In this document: positions 28,486 to 36,906 of the stretch, in pieces
How positions within the stretch are numbered: position 1 is the first letter of the stretch
Layout: every line of letters begins with the position of its first letter
From: Sva-07 sp963747375
GTDB lineage: Bacteria; Actinomycetota; Acidimicrobiia; Acidimicrobiales; Ilumatobacteraceae
Direction of reading: 5' to 3'
Assembly (NCBI GenBank): GCA_963747375.1
Contig: CAVVFL010000011.1
Span: forward strand, 62,001 to 126,000
DNA: 64,000 nt
Position numbers and translations under genes: made by a program
The notes under the pieces: model-generated
Database searches by the model: none
What the model saw: only the letters and a program-made list of their open reading frames with translations
Told to the model about the DNA's origin: nothing

Positions 28486-29083
28486 TCAACGGCTGGTCGG
28501 CCCGGAATCCGGCCCGGGAATCTGGCCCGGGATCCGGATGGTGAGCACCTGGAACGCGCCGAGCGCCGGTACGAGCCGACCGCCGAGACATTCGAGGATC
28601 GGTGACCACCGGTCGATCATCGGCAGCGCGCGAGGCGAGTAGAGCCCCGCCTCCAACCGACAGCGCCCGTGTGGAGCGCCGAGGGAGAGCAGCGTGCGGC
28701 GGTCGAGGAAGCGGGCCGTGTTCCATGGGGCGGTATCGAACCGACGACGGTTCCAGCAGCCCCACGGGCTGGCCCGGTTCAGTGATCCGACCACGACCCG
28801 ACCTCCGGGCCTGACGACCCGGGCGAGTTCGGCGACCACTCGTGCGGGGTCGGCAGTGAACTCGCAGACGGTGACCGCGAACGCAACGTCGACCGATCGG
28901 TCCGGAAGCGGGAGCTGCTGGGTGTCAGCGAGCAGGAGCACACCTGTCGTCCTGGTGCGGGCGATGGCGAGCGCGTCAGCGTCACGATCGACACGGCCGC
29001 TCGAACCACGCGTCGTACACATCGGCCGGTGCGGTCCAGCGGGACGGCGGCTCCTCGGTGATCACGGGATCGACGGTGATCAC
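28486..29083 (-). pseudogene. SAM-dependent methyltransferase lacking motif I (internal deletion)
   Basis: A GTG at 29083 overlaps the stop of the ArsR-rhodanese gene (GTGA) and reads 30 residues ending DVYDAWFERP before a stop at 28982. In another frame the rest of a class I methyltransferase follows at once: VDRDADALAIARTRTTG (post-motif I acidic strand), VDVAFAVTVCEFTADPARVV, RVVRPGGRVVVGSLNRASPW and a C-terminus ending ALGAFQVLTIRIP. In this family about 50 residues, including the glycine-rich SAM loop, normally lie between AWFERP and VDRD; they are missing. So the gene is truncated internally and out of frame, unlike the simple +1 breaks elsewhere. Confidence 0.72.
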
Positions 29084-29742
29084 CGGGTCTCGACGGGCAG
29101 GTTGGCGCGGCGCCACTCGGGGAAGCCGTCCTCGAGGCGGCGCGCCTGCCGGCCGCGGCGGCGCAGCAACCTGATCGCCTCGTCGGCGAACACGCAGTAC
29201 GGACCACGGCAGTAGGCGACCACCTCGACGTCGGCGGGCAGATTCCGCAGTTCCCGGGCGAGACGGTCGGCAGGGATCGACCGCGCACCGGCGATGTGAC
29301 CTGCCGCATACTCGGCGGCCGGGCGCACATCGACCACCACCACGTCGCCGGCGTCGAGACGGGCCATGAGCTCGGCTCGGCTCACCTGATCCATCTCGTC
29401 TCGGTGCCCGAGATAGGCAGCAGCGAGCTGTTCGAGTTCGGCGTGATGGGCAGCAGCGACGTCGCGCAGCGCAACCCACAGGTCGATGACGCGGTCCGAG
29501 GCGCAGCGGTAGTAGATCCGGGTCTTGTCGCGTCGGGTGACGACCAGGCCGGCAGCGGCGAGCGTGCGCAGGTGGAACGAGGTGTTGGCGACGCTCTGCC
29601 CGATCTCGACGGCGAGTTCCTCGACGTGTCGCTCGCCTTGGACGAGTACGTCGATCAACTCCGCGCGCCGCCCGTTGGCGAGCGCCTTGGCGATGTCGGC
29701 GAACCCGTCGAACAGCGCATCCTTGGCGATTCTGTCACCCAC
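29080..29742 (-). CDS. ArsR-family regulator fused to a rhodanese domain
   Basis: 220-residue two-domain protein. Residues 1-100: winged-helix ArsR domain (LANGRRAELIDVLVQGERHV, VANTSFHLRTLAAAGLVVTR recognition helix). Residues 120-215: rhodanese domain (VVVVDVRPAAEYAAGHIAGA, VVAYCRGPYCVFADEAIRLL) with the active-site cysteine in YCRGPYC. Such fusions probably sense thiol-reactive, sulfane-sulfur or metalloid compounds through the rhodanese cysteine. It is divergent from an MFS transporter, and the 92-bp gap holds two TCAAG-based inverted repeats, likely its operators. Confidence 0.88.
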   Translation of the reverse strand: MGDRIAKDALFDGFADIAKALANGRRAELIDVLVQGERHVEELAVEIGQSVANTSFHLRTLAAAGLVVTRRDKTRIYYRCASDRVIDLWVALRDVAAAHHAELEQLAAAYLGHRDEMDQVSRAELMARLDAGDVVVVDVRPAAEYAAGHIAGARSIPADRLARELRNLPADVEVVAYCRGPYCVFADEAIRLLRRRGRQARRLEDGFPEWRRANLPVETR

Positions 29743-29758
29743 CGGATCTCCTCCGTGC

Positions 29759-29774
29759 TCAAGGAACCACTTGA
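29759..29774. promoter_or_regulatory. Inverted repeat TCAAG-N6-CTTGA, candidate ArsR operator 1
   Basis: Perfect 5-bp arms, 17 bp from the ArsR-rhodanese start, in the divergent gap with the MFS gene. A related element lies at 29799. Confidence 0.6.
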
Positions 29775-29798
29775 CCAGATAGTATCGGTCGAGCGTTA

Positions 29799-29815
29799 TT
29801 CAAGTACTTCTTTGA
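29799..29815. promoter_or_regulatory. Inverted repeat TTCAAGTACTTCTTTGA, candidate ArsR operator 2
   Basis: TCAAG and CTTTGA half-sites, with the perfect core AAGTACTT; 20 bp before the MFS start codon. The half-sites match operator 1. Confidence 0.55.
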
Positions 29816-29834
29816 GGATACGAGAGGTCAGGCA

Positions 29835-31098
29835 GTGCGCAGCAACACCGCCGATACTCCACTGAAGCTGGGGCTCAGGGAGAACCTCGGCCAGTTCGCG
29901 TTGCTCGTCGGCGTCAACGCCCTCGTCGGCGGCATGATCGGCCAGGAACGCACCGTCCTCCCGCTGCTCGCCGAGGCCGAGTTCGGTCTCACCGCCTTCA
30001 CCGCAACGCTCACGTTCATCGTCGCCTTCGGCATCGTGAAGGCAGCCACCAACTTCTTCGCCGGCACCCTGTCGGACCGCTTCGGCCGCAAACCCGTGCT
30101 CGTCGCCGGCTGGATCATCGGCCTCCCCGATCCCGCTGCTGCTCATGTGGGCGCCGACCTGGGGATGGGTGGTGTTCGCCAACGTGCTGCTCGGCGTCAA
30201 CCAGGGACTCACCTGGTCGACCACGGTCATCATGAAGATCGACCTCGTCGGACCCGCCACGCCGCGGGCTCGCGATGGGCTTCAACGAAGCCGCCGGCTA
30301 CGGCGCCGTCGCCGTCACCGCCCTCGCGACCGGCTACATCGCCGCAACGCTACGGGCCTGCGACCCGAGCCGTTCTTCCTCGGCCTCGCCTACGCCGGCG
30401 CTCGGCCTCGGCCTGTCGACGCTCGTCGTCCGCGAGACCCACGGCCACGCCCGCCACGAGGCCGCCAACCACGTCGCCGCCAGCGACGCTCACCACGGCA
30501 GACCTCACCACCGGCGAGATCTTCCGGCTCACCTCGTTCCAGCGACAAGGCACTGTCGTCGTGCTCGCAAGCCGGGCTCGTCAACAACCTCAACGACGGA
30601 CTCGCCTGGGGCCTGTTCCCGATCTTCTTCGCCGCCGCCGGTCTCTCCGTCGCCCGCATCGGCGTCCTCGCCGCCCTCTACCCGGCGGTGTGGGGCCTCG
30701 GCCAGCTCGTACACCGGCGCGCTCTCCGACCGCATCGGCCGCAAACCACTCATCGTCGGCGGCATGCTCACCCAGGCCGTCGCCATCGCCTGGATCGCCG
30801 CCACCGACGGCTTCGCAGCCTGGGCCATCGGCGCCATGGTGCTCGGCGCCGGCACCGCCATGGTCTACCCGACCCTGCTCGCCGCGATCGGCGACGTCGC
30901 CCACCCCACCTGGCGCGCCCGATCGGTCGGCATCTACCGGCTCTGGCGCGACGGCGGCTTCGCCGTCGGCGCGCTCCTCGCCGGCATCCTCGCCGACCTC
31001 GTCTCGCATCCCCGCCGCCATCTACGCCGTCGCCGCACTCACCGCGGTCTCCGGCCTCAGTCGTCGCCGTCCGCATGTACGAGACCCATCCGCGCTGA
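29835..31098 (+). CDS. MFS transporter (about ten +1 breaks)
   Basis: About 418 residues if all breaks are bridged; twelve-helix major facilitator protein. Readable pieces across three frames: ENLGQFALLVGVNALVGGMI, GTLSDRFGRKPVLVAGWIIG (the loop 2-3 signature), VVFANVLLGVNQGLTWSTTV, MGFNEAAGYGAVAVTALATG, FFLGLAYAG, LTTGEIFRLTSF, QAGLVNNLNDGLAWGLFPIF, TGALSDRIGRKPLIVGGML, VYPTLLAAIGDVAHPTWRAR, VGIYRLWRDGGFAVGALLAG, ending AVRMYETHPR. Breaks near 30129, 30258, 30350, 30360, 30395, 30500, 30545, 30710, 31010 and 31058, all +1. GTG at 29835 has AGAGG 7 nt upstream. Probably an efflux pump controlled by the divergent ArsR-rhodanese protein; substrate unknown. Confidence 0.8.
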
Positions 31099-31132
31099 CT
31101 TCCCTTGCCATCCCCGTCTTCAAGGCATACAA

Positions 31133-31810
31133 GTGCGCGACAAGTACCGCAACGTGGCAATCGATCCACACGGCCCACACCACTTCCACACCGGACGTCC
31201 CCTTGCAAGCCGCCTCGGCTACGACGACGCCGTGGTCGATGACCTCCCGGATCGTGCCGTCGAGTCGTTCGCCGGGGTCGGCAACCCGTTCTCGTTGCGA
31301 CGCATCGAGGCAGGCTCCAGGGTCGTCGACGTCGGCTCCGGCGCAGGGTTCGACTCGTTCATCGCCGCGACACACGTCGGTCCGACCGGTCGCGTGATCG
31401 GCATCGACATGACGCCAGAGATGCTGACCAAGTCCCGTGCCACGGCCGCACACCTCGACATCGATCACGTCGAGTTCCGCGAGGGGCTCGCCGAGAGCAT
31501 GCCCGTCGACGACGGGTGGGCCGACGTGGTCATCTCCAACGGGGTGATCAACCTGTGCGCCGACAAGCGCGCCGTCTTCGCCGAGATCTTCCGCGTGCTG
31601 CGTCCGGGCGGCACGCTCCAGTTCGCCGACATCGCCAACGCGCGCACCGAACAGCAGGCACCCGGCCGGCCTGAGATCTGGGAGACTGGGCCCGATGTCT
31701 GCGCAACGTCGGGTCACGGTCGTGGTCGTGGGCGGCGGACACAACGGGTTGGCGATGAGCAAGCGTCTCTCGGACCGGGGCGTCGACCACGTCGTGTTGG
31801 AGCGCAGTGA
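31133..31810 (+). pseudogene. SAM-dependent methyltransferase, C-terminally truncated
   Basis: GTG at 31133 opens a class I methyltransferase: DPHGPHHFHTGRPLASRLGY, AVESFAGVGNPFSLRR, VVDVGSGAGFDSFIAATHVG (SAM motif I), IGIDMTPEMLTKSRA, EGLAESMPVDDGWADVVISN, FRVLRPGGTLQFADIANA. This resembles methyltransferases that neighbour ArsR/MFS genes in metalloid-type clusters. After FADIANA the usual C-terminal segment (about 80 residues) is missing: the frame runs on through unrelated sequence and overlaps the next gene by 116 bp. The catalytic fold ends near 31670, so the product is probably incomplete. Confidence 0.7.
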
Positions 31811-32936
31811 GTTGGCGAACTCGTGGCGGACCCAGCGATGGGACTCGTTCACGATGCTCACACCGAACTGGCAGGCCCGTCTGCCGGGCCGGGTGTACGA
31901 CGCCGACGATCCGGATGGATTCATGACCGGGGCCGAGATCGTCGGCTTCATCCAGACCTATGCCGACGTGATCGGGGCACCGGTCGAGGCCGGAACCACC
32001 GTGACCTCGGTTCGACCGGCCGCCGACGGATACGAGGTCGTCACCGACCGGGGCACGTGGCGCTGCCGGTGCGTGGTGTTGGCCGGGGGCGCCTGCAATC
32101 TGCCCGGCATTCCGGAGTTCGCCGCGGCGGTCCCGGCACGAGTCGACCAGGTCAATCCACTCGAGTACCGGAATCCGGATCAGCTCGCCGACGGTGGCGT
32201 CCTCGTGATCGGGGCTGCCGCAACCGGGCTCCAGCTCGCGGAGGAGATCCATGCATCGGGGCGGCCCGTCACGCTGTCGGTCGGCGAGCACGTTCGGATG
32301 CCGAGGACCTACCGGGGCGCCGACATCCAGCACTGGATGGAAGCCATCGGGCGGCTCGACGAGCGCTACGACGAGGTCGACGACATCGTGAAGGCGCGCA
32401 AGGTGGCGTCACCACAACTCGTCGGCACACCGGAGCGCCGGACCCTCGATCTCAACGCCGTCACGGACACCGGTGTGCAACTCCGGGGTCGACTCGGCGC
32501 CATCCGCGACGGGGTGGCGATGTTCTCGGGTGGGTTGCGGAACCACTGCGCGTTGGCCGACCAGAAGCTCGGCCGCCTGCTCGACGACATCGACGGGTGG
32601 ATCACCGAACACGGACTGGACGCCGACGTCGGGCCCGCCGAGCGCCACGAACCGACTCGCGTCGCTCGAGGTGCCCCACTGACGCTGGATCTGAACAGCG
32701 GGGAGATCACGACGATCGTCTGGGCGACGGGATTCCGTCCCGACCTCTCCTGGGTCGAACTCCCGGTGTTCGACGCTGCCGGCCATCTCCGCCACGACGG
32801 CGGGGTGGTGGACGCTCCCGGCGTGTACTTCCTCGGCGCCTCGTTCCTGCGCCGGCGCAGGTCGAGCTTCCTGCACGGTTCGGTCGATGACACCGGGGAT
32901 CTCGCCGACCACCTCGTCGGCCATCTCACCGGTTGA
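31695..32936 (+). CDS. FAD/NAD(P)-dependent oxidoreductase (flavin monooxygenase-like)
   Basis: 413-residue flavoprotein. N-terminal FAD-binding VTVVVVGGGHNGLAMSKRLS followed by VVLERSELANSWRTQRWDSF and a TPNWQARLPG stretch typical of flavin-dependent monooxygenases of the CzcO type; a second dinucleotide motif, GVLVIGAAATGLQLAEEI, binds NAD(P)H near residue 175. The C-terminal IVWATGFRPDLSWVELPVFD is the conserved ATG motif. It may hydroxylate a small organic substrate; identity unknown. It starts right after the truncated methyltransferase in the same orientation, and converges on the next methyltransferase with no gap. Confidence 0.85.
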   Translation: MSAQRRVTVVVVGGGHNGLAMSKRLSDRGVDHVVLERSELANSWRTQRWDSFTMLTPNWQARLPGRVYDADDPDGFMTGAEIVGFIQTYADVIGAPVEAGTTVTSVRPAADGYEVVTDRGTWRCRCVVLAGGACNLPGIPEFAAAVPARVDQVNPLEYRNPDQLADGGVLVIGAAATGLQLAEEIHASGRPVTLSVGEHVRMPRTYRGADIQHWMEAIGRLDERYDEVDDIVKARKVASPQLVGTPERRTLDLNAVTDTGVQLRGRLGAIRDGVAMFSGGLRNHCALADQKLGRLLDDIDGWITEHGLDADVGPAERHEPTRVARGAPLTLDLNSGEITTIVWATGFRPDLSWVELPVFDAAGHLRHDGGVVDAPGVYFLGASFLRRRRSSFLHGSVDDTGDLADHLVGHLTG

Positions 32937-33713
32937 TCAGCGCTTCGTGCCGATGTACCCGAACAGCTGGACCTCGCCGCGCAACGCGAGGCCCTCACGT
33001 ACGTGCGCGGCGGCGAGTTCGGTGGCTCGGCCGATGAACTCCTCCTCGCCGATGCTCTGGATCGCTTCGTAGGCAGGGCCGGTCGACGCGAGACCGCGGG
33101 CGAACGTCTCCGGGTCGGGGTACTCGAACACGAAGGGGACCTCGAATCGTTCGCCGACGTCGAAACCACACTCGTCGAGGAAGGCCTCGCCGACGCCGGG
33201 TCGCCCCAACGAGACCATGTCGGCCTGGTGCCGGATCTTCTCGTCGGTCGCCCAGCGGAACGGTGCCATCATCCACGCTCCCGGAGACTTGCCGACGTTG
33301 CCCCACACGGTGATCGCGAGACGGCCACCGGGAACGAGCACGCGGTGCGCCTCGCCCACGGCGGTGGGTGTCGTTCCCCAGATGCCACGGAAACTGGTCA
33401 CGACGTCGAATGCCTCGTTGCCCCACGGAAGGGCCTCCATGTCGCCCACCCGGATGTCGCTGTCAGCGTTGCGGTCCTTCGCCACCGCAACGAGGCGGGG
33501 GGACGCATCGATGCCGGAGCACACGGCACCCCTGACCCTGGCGAGTTCGATGGCCAGCCCCGATCCGCAGGCGACATCGAGGAGACGGTCGCCCGGTGCG
33601 ACGTCGAGTCGATGATGCACGGCGACGTATTCGCGGCAGGCCGACGGTTCGCTCAGTGTCGCGAATTCGACGGCGCGACGTCCCCATCCCTCATCGACCA
33701 TCTCCCACGACAT
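32937..33713 (-). CDS. Class I SAM-dependent methyltransferase
   Basis: 258-residue methyltransferase. SAM motif I LLDVACGSGLAIELARVRGA, acidic strand SGIDASPRLVAVAK, GDMEALPWGNEAFDVVTSF and HRVLVPGGRLAITVWG (post-motif III). The C-terminal half (GRPGVGEAFLDECGFDVGER onward) is a substrate cap. Similar proteins methylate small molecules; the target is not predictable. ATG 33713 is chosen because AGAGGGG lies 8 nt upstream and TACGAT (33743-33748, minus) is a good -10 box. Divergent from osmC, with an inverted repeat between. Confidence 0.82.
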   Translation of the reverse strand: MSWEMVDEGWGRRAVEFATLSEPSACREYVAVHHRLDVAPGDRLLDVACGSGLAIELARVRGAVCSGIDASPRLVAVAKDRNADSDIRVGDMEALPWGNEAFDVVTSFRGIWGTTPTAVGEAHRVLVPGGRLAITVWGNVGKSPGAWMMAPFRWATDEKIRHQADMVSLGRPGVGEAFLDECGFDVGERFEVPFVFEYPDPETFARGLASTGPAYEAIQSIGEEEFIGRATELAAAHVREGLALRGEVQLFGYIGTKR

Positions 33714-33763
33714 GGCACACACCCCTCTCGGCCGTGGTGACGATCGTAGGAGCCGTTGCCGTG

Positions 33764-33783
33764 GCTGTCGACTCCTCGACAGC
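33764..33783. promoter_or_regulatory. Perfect inverted repeat GCTGTCGA-CTCC-TCGACAGC
   Basis: 8-bp perfect arms with a 4-bp centre, located over the expected -35 region of the osmC promoter (-10 TAGGGT at 33799-33804) and about 15 bp upstream of the -10 box of the divergent methyltransferase. Candidate operator shared by both genes. Confidence 0.5.
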
Positions 33784-33817
33784 AACGCCGACGAGGCGTA
33801 GGGTTTTCCCCGACGAC

Positions 33818-33870
33818 TGAGGGGGTTCGGTCATCCGAGGGGATTGCTCAACCGAGGGGGTTTGGTCATC
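33818..33870 (+). repeat. Three imperfect 17-18 bp tandem repeats just before osmC
   Basis: Units: TGAGGGGGTTCGGTCATC (33818-33835), CGAGGGGATTGCTCAAC (about 33836-33852) and CGAGGGGGTTTGGTCATC (33853-33870). Units 1 and 3 differ at two positions. The last ends at the base before the osmC ATG, so each repeat contains a GAGGGG that could act as a ribosome-binding site. They lie within the 5' leader if transcription starts from TAGGGT at 33799. Confidence 0.75.
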
Positions 33871-34416
33871 ATGGCCGAGGAAGTCAACGGCGTACCGTGC
33901 GACAAGATGTTCGCGGCGATCGCGAAGACACGCGAGAACGGCGAACTCGCGCAGTTCCGATTTTCGGCGAAGAACGAGTGGGTCGAGGGGACGGCGAGCC
34001 AGTCGACGATCCACGAGTGGTACGGCATGGGGGGCGACCATGAGCACGTGGAGCAGTTCACGTTCGAGGCCGACCACCCGACCCTGGGCCACGGTCACGG
34101 CCCGACACCACAGGAGTACGTGCTCCACGCACTCGCCGCCTGCATCACCGCCGGCATCGCAACCGGCGCAGCGGCACGCAACATCCAGCTGAACAAGGTG
34201 TCGTCGACTGTCAGCGCTGACATCGACGTCCGCGGTGTCCTGGGCGTCGACCCCGACGTCCGCAAGGGCTTCAGTAACGTCGACATCGAATTCGACATCG
34301 ACGCCGACTGTGGTGACGAACAGAAGGATGCGCTGCTCGCCGCGGGGGCGAAGTACTCGGCGGTGTTCGACATGTTGGCCAACCCGACCGAGGTCAACGT
34401 CATCCGCCGGAGCTGA
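33871..34416 (+). CDS. OsmC family protein
   Basis: 181-residue OsmC/Ohr-fold protein, a family of thiol peroxidases and related proteins. Seen: AEEVNGVPCDKMFAAIAKTR, the substrate region DHPTLGHGHGPTPQEYVLHA, and LAACITAGIATGAAARN with the first conserved cysteine. The second catalytic cysteine, normally in a CPxS segment on the C-terminal helix, is not found: the segment reads DADCGDEQKDALLAAGAKYS with the only cysteine earlier in the loop, so classical peroxidase chemistry is uncertain. ATG 33871 is chosen from the adjacent GAGGGGG; a longer start at 33844 is possible. Confidence 0.82.
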   Translation: MAEEVNGVPCDKMFAAIAKTRENGELAQFRFSAKNEWVEGTASQSTIHEWYGMGGDHEHVEQFTFEADHPTLGHGHGPTPQEYVLHALAACITAGIATGAAARNIQLNKVSSTVSADIDVRGVLGVDPDVRKGFSNVDIEFDIDADCGDEQKDALLAAGAKYSAVFDMLANPTEVNVIRRS

Positions 34417-34433
34417 CGACCGAGGCGTTGGCG

Positions 34434-34462
34434 GAGACCCGCCGCTGCCGAACGGGTGTCTC
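34434..34462. terminator. Stem-loop between convergent osmC and SPFH genes
   Basis: GAGACCCG and CGGGTGTCTC pair with a small bulge around an 11-nt loop, between two convergent stops (34416 and 34473). Could serve both strands. Confidence 0.4.
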
Positions 34463-34472
34463 GTGCAGGAGA

Positions 34473-36593
34473 CTACGGCTCCCGCGCGACGTCGGGCGGC
34501 GCCGTCGGGTCCGGCACCTCGGCGCCGAGGACGACGACAGCTGACGGCTCCTGATCGGTGGCGTCCACGAGCGTCACGGCCTCGTCGGCGCGGTCGTCGG
34601 GCGCGGCGGGCGGCGGGCGCGGCGCGCGGCGGGCGCGACGGCACCACCGGTGAGCGAGCGCATGAGGGTGGCAGCCAGACCATCGAGCGATCCGCCCCCA
34701 CCGGTGACGAGCACCTCGGGGACCACCGTGACGTGGCCGTCGGCGACAGCATTGGCAACGGCCACCAACGCGGTCGCCGGAGCACCCAGTGCTTCGGTCT
34801 GCGCCTCGAACCCGACGGCCCTCGCAAGCCCGAGCGCCTCGGTCGCCTTCGCCTCCGCGAGCCCGATCGCCTGGGTGCGAGCAGCCTCTGCCTCACCGGT
34901 GAGCCGCACGTACGCGGCCTCGCCCCGCGCCTCGGCCTCTCGGGCCTGCGCCTCGTTGGTCTTGATCTGGACGCCGACCTGTGCGCTCGCGAGTTGCGAC
35001 TGCATGTTCGCAGTGCCCTTGGCCTGCTCCATCTCGATGCGTGCGGTCTCCGCGCGCTGCTGTTCTTCGAAGGTGGCCTTCTCCTGGTTCGCGATCTCGC
35101 GCTCGGTGAGGACGCGCACGAGTTCGGCGGGGAACACGACGTCTTGGATGTAGACGCCCTTCGTCTCCACCTGGTACTGGCCGAGGTACCCGGTGATCGC
35201 CTCGAACGCCGCACTCTGCACGGCCTGGCGCGTCTCGATGAACCGCACCGCCTCGAGCGCCTGCAGCGTGTTGCGGAAGTGGTTGCCGACCGCGCTCTGG
35301 AGCACCTCGCTCACGAGGTTCTGCATCGTGCCGACCATCGAGATCACCTTCGGTGCGCGCGTGTCGGGAACGTGGATCTGGACCTGCAGATCGATCTGGA
35401 AGACGAAACCCTCGCGGCTCTTGGCCAGGATCGACGACAGGTGCGCGTCGAGGTCGTGGGCCTCGGAGCTCGCCTCGGCCCAGTTGAGGGTGAGGATGAA
35501 CGTCGGCACGATCTCCGCGGCGTACACGCGCGGGTTGATCGCGTACTTGCCGGTGCGAAGCGGTTCGGTCCAGATGCCGCGGTGCCCGGGACGCACGATC
35601 GAGCCGAACTTGAACTCCTCGCCGGACGTGTCGGCGGTCGGGAGACCGACGAAGCCCTTGATCACGGCGACCTCGCCCTGGTTCACCACGAGCATCGGCA
35701 CGAGGTCGACGCGCACGAGGAACGGGTTCAAGCAGGTAGGCGCCGTAGAGCAACGGGTCGTGCTGCAGTCCGATCTTGCCGCCGGCGTCGAGGAAGGCCT
35801 GGAAGTCCTGGTAGTTGTTGTGCAGGTTGTTCTTGCTGCCGAGCAGGAGGTCGATGAGTTCCGCATCGGTGGTGCTGGTGCTTCCACCTGCGTTCGACTC
35901 CTCGATCGCCGCAACGTCGGCGAATCCGCCGAGCCGACTGGCGATGTCGCCCGACGGGAGCGGTTCACCCTCGAGTGCCGTGACGACACCGACCAGGTCG
36001 AGCGCGGAGTCGGGCGCGATGACCATCACGCGCAGTTGCTCGGGCGACAGCCCGAACGACTCAGGGGTCAACACACCGTCGCTGGCCTTGTCGGCGAGAT
36101 CCGGTGACACGGGCAGGCCGTACACCATCTGCGGCGTGAGCACGAGGAACGCGACCGGGTGGATGGGCACGAGGGTGCCCGGCGGCAGAACCGGCCGCTG
36201 CACGCCCTTCTGGCCGCCGTGCTGCACGAAGCTGGCGATGTCGGAGAAGTTCTCGAGTTCGGGCTTGTACACCGCGCTCTTCGCGCCGATGGGGAGGGGG
36301 TCGCCCACCTGCGCGATGACCACACCGATCTCGCCGGCCGGTACCTGCACCCACGGGAACTTCTTGACGTAGAACATCGGCCAGAGCTTGAAGCGCAGAC
36401 CCGGCATCAACAGCGTGGCCTGGTAGCCGGCCTCGCCCCGGAAGGCGATCGGGTTGTCCTCGCCGAGCTTGCGGAACGCGAATCGCTTGGCGACGAGCCC
36501 GACCTCGGCGGCGCCGATCGCGTGGAACGATTTCCACACGACGACCGCGAGCAGCGCCGCCACGACGATGGTGACGATCGTTCCGACACTCAT
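34473..36593 (-). CDS. SPFH/flotillin-like membrane protein (two +1 breaks)
   Basis: About 706 residues after bridging excess bases near 35732 and 34615. An N-terminal membrane segment (TIVTIVVAALLAVVVWKSF) is followed by SPFH/band 7 material: VGLVAKRFAFRKLGEDNPIA, YVKKFPWVQVPAGEIGVVIA, then VLTPQMVYGLPVSPDLADKA, LNPFLVRVDLVPMLVVNQGE and GVYIQDVVFPAELVRVLTER. The last third is a long Ala/Glu/Gln/Arg coiled coil (IANQEKATFEEQQRAETARI through EAARTQAIGLAEAKATEALG), as in flotillins, and a glycine-rich end. Likely a scaffold of membrane microdomains. The C-terminal tail is acidic and ends at 34473. ATG 36593 follows AAAGGCGG; TATGAT at 36621-36626 is an excellent -10 box. Confidence 0.82.
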
Positions 36594-36620
36594 GGGGTTC
36601 CGCCTTTCCTCGGCGCATCC

Positions 36621-36626
36621 ATCATA
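36621..36626 (-). promoter_or_regulatory. -10 box TATGAT for the SPFH gene
   Basis: Minus-strand TATGAT, 27 nt before the ATG, with a ribosome-binding site between. Matches the sigma-70-type consensus. Confidence 0.5.
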
Positions 36627-36714
36627 CGTCGACGGTGAAACCCGAGTGGTCGGTGAACCGGCCGTTCGCACGTCGCCGAGTGGGAATCGGCGGCTCACGC
36701 CGGGAGTCCAGTGG

Positions 36715-36786
36715 CGCCCTCGGCAGGATTCGAACCTGCGCACACGGCTCCGGAGGCCGATGCTCTATCCCCTGAGCTACGAGGGC
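36715..36786 (-). tRNA. tRNA-Arg, anticodon CCG
   Basis: Minus strand folds as a tRNA: acceptor GCCCTCG pairs with CGAGGGC (7 bp); D arm GCTC...GAGC; anticodon arm CGGC-CTCCGGA-GCCG with anticodon CCG, reading the arginine codon CGG; T arm GCAGG-TTCGAAT-CCTGC. Discriminator base G, no encoded CCA (followed by GCC). Intergenic between the SPFH gene and the GH1 gene. Confidence 0.95.
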
Positions 36787-36870
36787 AGGGGCTGCGAAGG
36801 TTACCGGCCCGGCGGGCGATCAGGCGACGGACATGCGACGCGAGGGGCCGTCTGCAACACTGACCGCGCA

Positions 36871-36906
36871 GTGAGCGAGACAGTGAGCGAGACAGTGAGC
36901 GAGACA
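36871..36906 (+). repeat. Three perfect 12-bp tandem repeats at the start of the GH1 gene
   Basis: GTGAGCGAGACA three times in a row, encoding VSET VSET VSET. Each unit begins with a GTG that could start translation, so the count changes the N-terminus in steps of four residues without changing the frame. Confidence 0.9.

Noticed and set aside
31133..31810. UGA-encoded selenocysteine extending the truncated methyltransferase
   Set aside because: No in-frame UGA followed by conserved family sequence; the frame simply runs into the next gene.
36594..36714. Additional RNA gene next to tRNA-Arg
   Set aside because: No cloverleaf or other stable conserved fold seen; the region holds the SPFH promoter only.
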